Shown one piece after another: positions 7,305-10,770 of a DNA stretch of 10,770 bases. The position numbers were made by a program, and so were the translations under genes. Under the pieces are notes generated by a model that was not told the DNA's origin, did no database searches, and was given only the letters and a program-made list of their open reading frames with translations. Each line of letters begins with the position of its first letter. The first letter of the stretch is position 1. Source of the stretch: a bacterium (GTDB lineage Bacteria > Latescibacterota > UBA2968 > GCA-2709665); assembly GCA_027619145.1 (NCBI GenBank), contig JAQCGA010000079.1, positions 1 through 10,770 on the forward strand, read 5' to 3'.

Positions 7305-7315
7305 TCACCTCCTTT
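7305..7315 (-). promoter_or_regulatory. Near-perfect Shine-Dalgarno upstream of rplM
   Basis: The minus strand reads AAAGGAGGTGA, fully complementary to the expected 16S 3' end. It is 10 nt before GTG 7294 and 43 nt before ATG 7261, so it supports initiation at the GTG. Confidence 0.7.
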
Positions 7316-7348
7316 CAGGAACTGTTTTTCATCGATGTCAAGCCTTTA

Positions 7349-7377
7349 AAGATATAAAGCCCTGTTTTTTTTGTCAA
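7349..7377 (-). promoter_or_regulatory. Promoter of the rplM-rpsI-rpsB-tsf-frr operon
   Basis: Minus-strand -35 TTGACA (7377-7372), 17-nt spacer, -10 TATCTT (7354-7349). The -35 is perfect and the -10 matches 4/6; TATATC two bases upstream is an alternative. The predicted transcript starts around 7342, giving a leader of roughly 50 nt. A terminator just upstream isolates it from the preceding unit. Confidence 0.65.
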
Positions 7378-7411
7378 GAACTAATCCCATCCTACCATTC
7401 TTCCCATAAAT

Positions 7412-7464
7412 AAAAAAACGTCGCACGGCGGGAACCGGAAAACCGGCAACATCTCCGTGCGACG
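7412..7464 (-). terminator. Strong intrinsic terminator of the small RNA unit
   Basis: A perfect 10-bp stem CGTCGCACGG / CCGTGCGACG (7419-7428 and 7455-7464) encloses a 26-nt loop that itself contains a CCGG-TTTT-CCGG mini-hairpin. It is followed on the minus strand by a run of seven T (7418-7412). It ends about 35 bp before the rplM -35 box. Confidence 0.85.
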
Positions 7465-7648
7465 CAATACTTTCGACAGCTTCCATCTCGCAGGGCTCCG
7501 CAACAGGTAAAACCCGGCCAAACCCTGCCAAAATGACGGATCGCATGCCGTTCGGTGACTGCTGTAGATTCGCCAGGCGCGCGACCAAACGCGATGTTCT
7601 CCCGCACCCAGCCAGCGCACCTAACTACAGCCACCTCCACTCTGTGTA
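7412..7648 (-). ncRNA. Candidate structured small RNA of about 235 nt, family not recognised
   Basis: A near-consensus promoter, about 170 nt of non-coding sequence and a strong terminator together form a free-standing transcription unit. Two hairpins precede the terminator. The first spans 7554-7635: GGTGGCTGTAG (7635-7625) pairs with CTACAGC-AGT-CACC (7567-7554, AGT bulged), and inside it AGGTGCGC (7622-7615) pairs with GCGCGCCT (7582-7575) with one G-U. The second is GCAGGG (7528-7523) with CCCTGC (7495-7490). The open frames across it start at TTG, run through the terminator or over the promoter, and show no protein family, so I do not call a gene for a protein. I looked for the SRP RNA tetraloop region, RNase P core, tmRNA tag and ends, and tRNA features and saw none. 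6S RNA or a lineage-specific RNA remains possible. The 5' end is estimated from the promoter. Confidence 0.55.
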
Positions 7649-7653
7649 CCAAA

Positions 7654-7682
7654 AATATAGGGCACTGAAAGGGTGAAGTCAA
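7654..7682 (-). promoter_or_regulatory. Promoter of the candidate small RNA
   Basis: Minus-strand -35 TTGACT (7682-7677), 17-nt spacer, -10 TATATT (7659-7654): 5/6 in both boxes at the optimal spacing. Predicted start about 7648-7645. There is no ribosome-binding site with a plausible coding frame behind it. Confidence 0.7.
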
Positions 7683-7752
7683 CCGCTTTTTTGAAAATTT
7701 ACCCGCAATAACATCCAATTAAAACACTTTAAAAACATATACTTACAAATAA

Positions 7753-7767
7753 CAACGGAGTCCGTCG
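7753..7767 (-). terminator. Possible weak terminator of the dpp operon
   Basis: CGACGG-ACT-CCGTTG can fold into a 6-bp stem (one G-U) with a 3-nt loop, followed on the minus strand by TTATTTG. It lies about 95 nt after the dppC stop codon. The U tract is interrupted. The rest of 7683-7862 is A/T-rich and shows nothing else I can name. Confidence 0.3.
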
Positions 7768-7862
7768 AGAGTTTTTCTTAAGAAGAAGGGCCCCACACAG
7801 GTCCAATATCTACAGGTTCTCTTTCGATATCCACCGCCCGTGGGAGGGTCTGGTTTACGATC

Positions 7863-8732
7863 TCACGTCCGCGGATCCAGCGCATCCCGTAACCCATCAC
7901 CGAGTAGATTAAACGCCAGAACCGTAAGGAAAATTGCCCCACCAGGGAACATAAGCACCCATGGCGCACTCATAATCAGCTCTCGGCCTCCACTGAGCAT
8001 TGCCCCCCACTCGGGTAGCGGTGGACGGGCACCTAACCCCAAAAAACTAAGCCCCGCCGCATCCAGAATAGCTGTAGCCAGGCCCAGAGTTGACTGTACA
8101 ATCAAAGGTGCCAGACAATTTGGCAACACCGCAAACAGTAAAATACGCATATCTCCCGCACCCAGCGCCCGGGCTGCCTGCACATAATCCTGTTCCCGCA
8201 CCGTCAACACAGAGGCACGCACCAGCCTGGCATATTGTGGCACGGCTACCACCCCTACGGCCAGCATCGCATTTTCGAGTCCTGGCCCCAGCACCGCCAC
8301 AATCCCAATCGCCAGCAAAATACTGGGAAATGCCAGCATCAGATCCATTGCGCGCATCAGAACCTGGTCCAGGATCCCTCCCCAGTACCCGGCCACCAGC
8401 CCAATCGTCGTCCCCAGCACCAGAGCCAGTACCACCGCAACCACCCCAATGCGCAACGAAATCCGGGCCCCATAAATGACACGACTCAGAATGTCCCTTC
8501 CAAAATCATCGGTTCCAAACGGGTGCCCCAATGATGGCCCCTGCAACCGGTTGTACAGATCCTGAGCCAGTGGATCGTGGGGTGCAATCAACGGCGCACC
8601 CACAGCAACCAGGAAAAAACCGATCAGCAGGGCTCCGCCCAGAACCGCCAGCCGGTTCTTACGCATCCGCTTCCAGAGCATTGTCGCCCGGCTGTCAAAT
8701 TCCATCGGAACCGTATTGGAACTCTGTAGCAT
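7863..8732 (-). CDS. dppC: Peptide ABC transporter permease, DppC/OppC type
   Basis: Inner-membrane permease that pairs with DppB to form the channel of a peptide importer. With the start at 8732 it has 289 residues, normal for DppC. Visible: an N-terminal anchor helix (about 28-50, after RKNRLAV), the family box PFGTDDFGRDILSR (71-84), then a five-helix binding-protein-dependent transport domain. The EAA-type cytoplasmic loop YVQAARALGAGDMRILLFAVLPN (183-205) docks on the ATPase, and the protein ends LLGDGLRDALDPR. I chose the ATG at 8732 because AAAAGGAG stands 3 nt before it and it leaves a 17-nt gap after dppB. The frame is also open to ATG 8780, which would add 16 residues and overlap dppB by 31 nt without a good ribosome-binding site. 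Peptide specificity is inferred from the neighbours. Confidence 0.93.
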   Translation of the reverse strand: MLQSSNTVPMEFDSRATMLWKRMRKNRLAVLGGALLIGFFLVAVGAPLIAPHDPLAQDLYNRLQGPSLGHPFGTDDFGRDILSRVIYGARISLRIGVVAVVLALVLGTTIGLVAGYWGGILDQVLMRAMDLMLAFPSILLAIGIVAVLGPGLENAMLAVGVVAVPQYARLVRASVLTVREQDYVQAARALGAGDMRILLFAVLPNCLAPLIVQSTLGLATAILDAAGLSFLGLGARPPLPEWGAMLSGGRELIMSAPWVLMFPGGAIFLTVLAFNLLGDGLRDALDPRT

Positions 8733-8749
8733 ACGCTCCTTTTCTCGGT

Positions 8750-9754
8750 TTAACTGTATTTGATCCGCGGGTCCAACCATGCATACAGCACATCCGCGAT
8801 CAGATTTACCACGACAAACACCGTCGCAATCAGCAACACCCCTCCCTGAATTGCGCGAAAATCACGCGCATATACCGCCAGCAACAACCAGCGGCCCACA
8901 CCAGGCCAGGCAAAAATCGTTTCCGTAATTACGGCCCCACCCAACAGGTAGCCAAACTCCAGGCTAATTACCGTGAGCACCGGAATAAATGCATTCTTCA
9001 GCGCATGCCGAAAAATCACGGTTCGCTCCCCCAGCCCTTTTGCCCGGGCCGTGCGCACGTAATCCTCCTTAAGCACTTCCAACAGACTGGACCGGGACAT
9101 CCGCGCAATAACCGCTGCAGGAACCGTACCCAGTGTAATCCCCGGTAGCACCAGATGCCACAAGGCATCTCCAAACACCTCGAACTCGCCCGCGAGCAAA
9201 GCGTCCACCAGATACAACCCTGTTCGGGAGGGCACAAACAAATGCGCACTCAAGCGGCCGGATACCGGGAATAACCCGAGGTGAAGTCCCATCAGCAAGA
9301 TCAACATCAACCCCAGCCAGAAAATCGGCATCGACACACCCGCCAGAGAAGCAGTCATCCCCAGGTAATCCAGTGCAGATCCCTTACGCGAAGCCGAAAC
9401 AACGCCGGCCAAAATTCCAATCCCTATAGCCAGCGCCATACTCACCATCGTCAATTCCAGCGTAGCCGGAAACCGGGCCAGCAATTCCTCCGAAACCCGT
9501 CCGTGCGTCTTCATAGACCGCCCCAGATCTCCCTGCAGCAACCCTCCCAGATACCGGCCAAATTGCACGTGCAATGGCTGGTCCAGCCCCAGTTGCCGTC
9601 GCATCTCTTCCAACGCCTGCGGGCTGGCGCGCTCCCCCAGCATCACCTGCGCCGGATCACCCGGCACCAGGTGCACCATCAGGAACACCAGCACGCTGAT
9701 CCCCAGCAGGGTGGGAAAGAGCAACAACAATCGCTTCAGGATAAATCCACGCAT
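8750..9754 (-). CDS. dppB: Peptide ABC transporter permease, DppB/OppB type
   Basis: Partner permease of the same importer: 334 residues, the usual DppB length. The N-terminal helix (about 8-28, LLLLFPTLLGISVLVFLMVHL) leads into PGDPAQVMLGERAS, the characteristic DppB periplasmic entry. It continues with GLDQPLHVQFGRYLGGLLQGDLGRSM, transmembrane segments at about 99-120, 133-157, 200-218, 256-280 and 302-325, the EAA-type loop YVRTARAKGLGERTVIFRHAL (232-252), and the family ending YAWLDPRI. The ATG has only a weak ribosome-binding site, and a palindrome sits directly upstream. It follows dppA after a 124-nt gap and precedes dppC by 17 nt. Confidence 0.95.
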   Translation of the reverse strand: MRGFILKRLLLLFPTLLGISVLVFLMVHLVPGDPAQVMLGERASPQALEEMRRQLGLDQPLHVQFGRYLGGLLQGDLGRSMKTHGRVSEELLARFPATLELTMVSMALAIGIGILAGVVSASRKGSALDYLGMTASLAGVSMPIFWLGLMLILLMGLHLGLFPVSGRLSAHLFVPSRTGLYLVDALLAGEFEVFGDALWHLVLPGITLGTVPAAVIARMSRSSLLEVLKEDYVRTARAKGLGERTVIFRHALKNAFIPVLTVISLEFGYLLGGAVITETIFAWPGVGRWLLLAVYARDFRAIQGGVLLIATVFVVVNLIADVLYAWLDPRIKYS

Positions 9755-9761
9755 AACAACT

Positions 9762-9777
9762 CGAAATTAAAATTTCG
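9762..9777. promoter_or_regulatory. Palindrome just upstream of dppB
   Basis: CGAAATT-AA-AATTTCG is a perfect 7-bp inverted repeat around a 2-bp centre, ending 7 bp before the dppB ATG. It could be an operator, or in RNA a 6-bp hairpin over the initiation region. A second palindrome, AGGAATTCCT (9857-9866), lies nearer the dppA stop. No promoter boxes are convincing in the gap. Confidence 0.3.
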
Positions 9778-9878
9778 TCCAACATCAATTCCCTGCCGGG
9801 CAATGCCTCGACCATCCGTGCATGTGGGTGGTTATCGGCGGTTGCAGCGGTTACTCAGGAATTCCTCAGGCCAATCCC

Positions 9879-10770
9879 CTACGGCCCTTTTACAATTTCA
9901 ACATGGCGAAACCACTTGCTTCCCGTTGGATGCAAACGAAATCCCTTTACGGTCTTCTTGAACGCTGCCGTCTGTGCCGCATGCACCAGAGGTACCCAGG
10001 GTGCATCCCGAAACACAATCTCCTGAGCCTGCCGGTACAACGCTGTACGGCTGTCCATGTCCACCTCCCGCTGCGCCTCTACCAGCACACCGTGCAAATC
10101 TTCGCTTCGATAAAATGCAATATTGTTAGCCGGATGTGCCGTTGCGCTTTTATCCAGCAACACGTACAGAAAATTATCCGGATCTCCATTATCCCCCGTC
10201 CAACCCAGCAACGCCATATCGTGCTGCCCACGCTGCACCTTGTCCAGGTAGGTCCCCCACTCAAAGCTCACAATCTCCGCATCAATACCCACCCGTCTCA
10301 AGTCCGCCTGAATTGCCTGTGCAATTTTTAACGGCTGCGGCATATAAGGACGTGGCACCGGCATTGCCCACAAAGTGGTCTTAAATCCATTCGGAAACCC
10401 CGCCTCGGCCAGCAAAGCCTTTGCCCGCTCGGGGTCGTACGCATACCCTTCCACCCCGTCGTGGTACCCCCACATCGTTGGCGGAATAGGGTTCACCGCA
10501 GGCACGGCCAACCCTTGATACAAATTGTCTACCAGTGCTTGCTTATTCACAGCGTGATTCACGGCCCGCCGCACCTTCAGCAAATGAAACGGCGGCCGGT
10601 CCATATTCATCGCCAGGTACCCCACATTCATCCCCGGCTGAGACAGCAACTCCAATTTGGGATCGCCTTCAATATTGGGAATGAAATCCGGAACCAGGTT
10701 ATCCATCCCGTCAATCGAGCCCTGTGAAAGTGCAATCAACCGTACAGAATTCTCCGGAATGCTACGAAAA
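9879..10770 (-). CDS. dppA: Dipeptide/oligopeptide-binding protein, C-terminal part (5' end beyond right edge)
   Basis: Periplasmic or lipid-anchored solute-binding protein (SBP_bac_5 family) that delivers peptides to DppBC. About 296 residues are present; the frame stays open to the window edge, so there is no true start here (TTG 10739 is internal). Family lengths of about 500-540 imply that roughly 220-240 residues including the signal peptide are missing. DppA-type motifs: SVRLIALSQGSIDGMDNL, QPGMNVGYLAMN, VRRAVNHAVNKQALV, NPIPPTMWGY, ETT-like KTTLWAMPVPRPYMP, GWTGDNGDPDNFLYVLL and APWVPLVHA, ending at TAG 9879. The GWTGDNGDPDNF region is closest to the dipeptide-binding branch. It is the first visible gene of dppABC. 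Confidence 0.95.
   Translation of the reverse strand, partial: FRSIPENSVRLIALSQGSIDGMDNLVPDFIPNIEGDPKLELLSQPGMNVGYLAMNMDRPPFHLLKVRRAVNHAVNKQALVDNLYQGLAVPAVNPIPPTMWGYHDGVEGYAYDPERAKALLAEAGFPNGFKTTLWAMPVPRPYMPQPLKIAQAIQADLRRVGIDAEIVSFEWGTYLDKVQRGQHDMALLGWTGDNGDPDNFLYVLLDKSATAHPANNIAFYRSEDLHGVLVEAQREVDMDSRTALYRQAQEIVFRDAPWVPLVHAAQTAAFKKTVKGFRLHPTGSKWFRHVEIVKGP

Noticed and set aside
7412..7648. Assignment of the RNA region as SRP RNA, RNase P RNA or tmRNA
   Set aside because: I did not find the SRP GGAA-loop region, the RNase P conserved cores, or a tmRNA tag reading frame and CCA-type end. The family is left open.
7392..7718. Minus-strand frames of 108 and 80 codons over the small RNA region
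   Set aside because: Both start at TTG with no ribosome-binding site. One spans the promoter boxes, both read through the terminator hairpin and T run, and neither translation resembles a protein family.
7778..7969. A 63-codon minus-strand frame overlapping the dppC end
   Set aside because: It lies mostly inside dppC in another frame, has no ribosome-binding site and no recognisable content.
9281..9961. A 226-codon plus-strand frame opposite dppB, and similar ones at 8531-9148 and 9822-10331
   Set aside because: These are Gln/Pro/His-rich shadow translations opposite clear permease and binding-protein genes.
10737..10739. TTG at 10739 as the start of the binding-protein gene
   Set aside because: The same frame continues to the window edge with family-consistent residues (FRSIPENSVRL), so the codon is internal and the gene is truncated by the window.

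Overview
The window reads as a chromosomal segment of a Gram-negative-type bacterium. Every gene I can support lies on the minus strand, so transcription runs from right to left. I infer a member of the FCB superphylum or a neighbouring candidate phylum (Latescibacteria-, Poribacteria- or KSB1-like). The grounds are a ribosomal block in the order rplM-rpsI-rpsB-tsf, the aminotransferase route to diaminopimelate (dapL), a short EF-Ts, and a large secreted beta-rich protein of a kind I recall from such genomes. This placement rests on recalled family features, not on a database search.

Right to left, the layout is as follows. (1) 10770-7863: a peptide ABC importer, dppA (5' part cut off by the window edge), dppB and dppC, with no ATPase gene after dppC. 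(2) 7862-7295: the only long non-coding stretch. It holds a weak candidate terminator for dpp, then what looks like a free-standing small RNA gene with its own promoter (TTGACT/17/TATATT), two hairpins and a strong intrinsic terminator, and finally the promoter of the ribosomal operon (TTGACA/17/TATCTT). (3) 7294-4183: the translation operon rplM (L13), rpsI (S9), rpsB (S2), tsf (EF-Ts), frr (RRF), ending in a hairpin terminator. pyrH, usually found between tsf and frr, is absent. (4) 4092-1: a new near-consensus promoter (TTGACA/17/TATATT) leads into dapL, a secreted six-bladed NHL beta-propeller and a large secreted beta-rich protein that runs off the left edge.

The ribosomal block makes components for protein synthesis and ribosome recycling. 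The dpp genes import peptides. DapL makes LL-diaminopimelate for lysine and peptidoglycan. The two exported proteins downstream of dapL are probably surface or periplasmic structural proteins; they appear to share its transcript and are tightly packed (4 nt between them).

The items most worth a second look are the unassigned small RNA gene at about 7648-7412, the internal module duplication in the leftmost protein, the missing pyrH, and the conflict between ribosome-binding site and conserved start in rplM. I see no mobile elements, CRISPR arrays, tRNAs or rRNAs.
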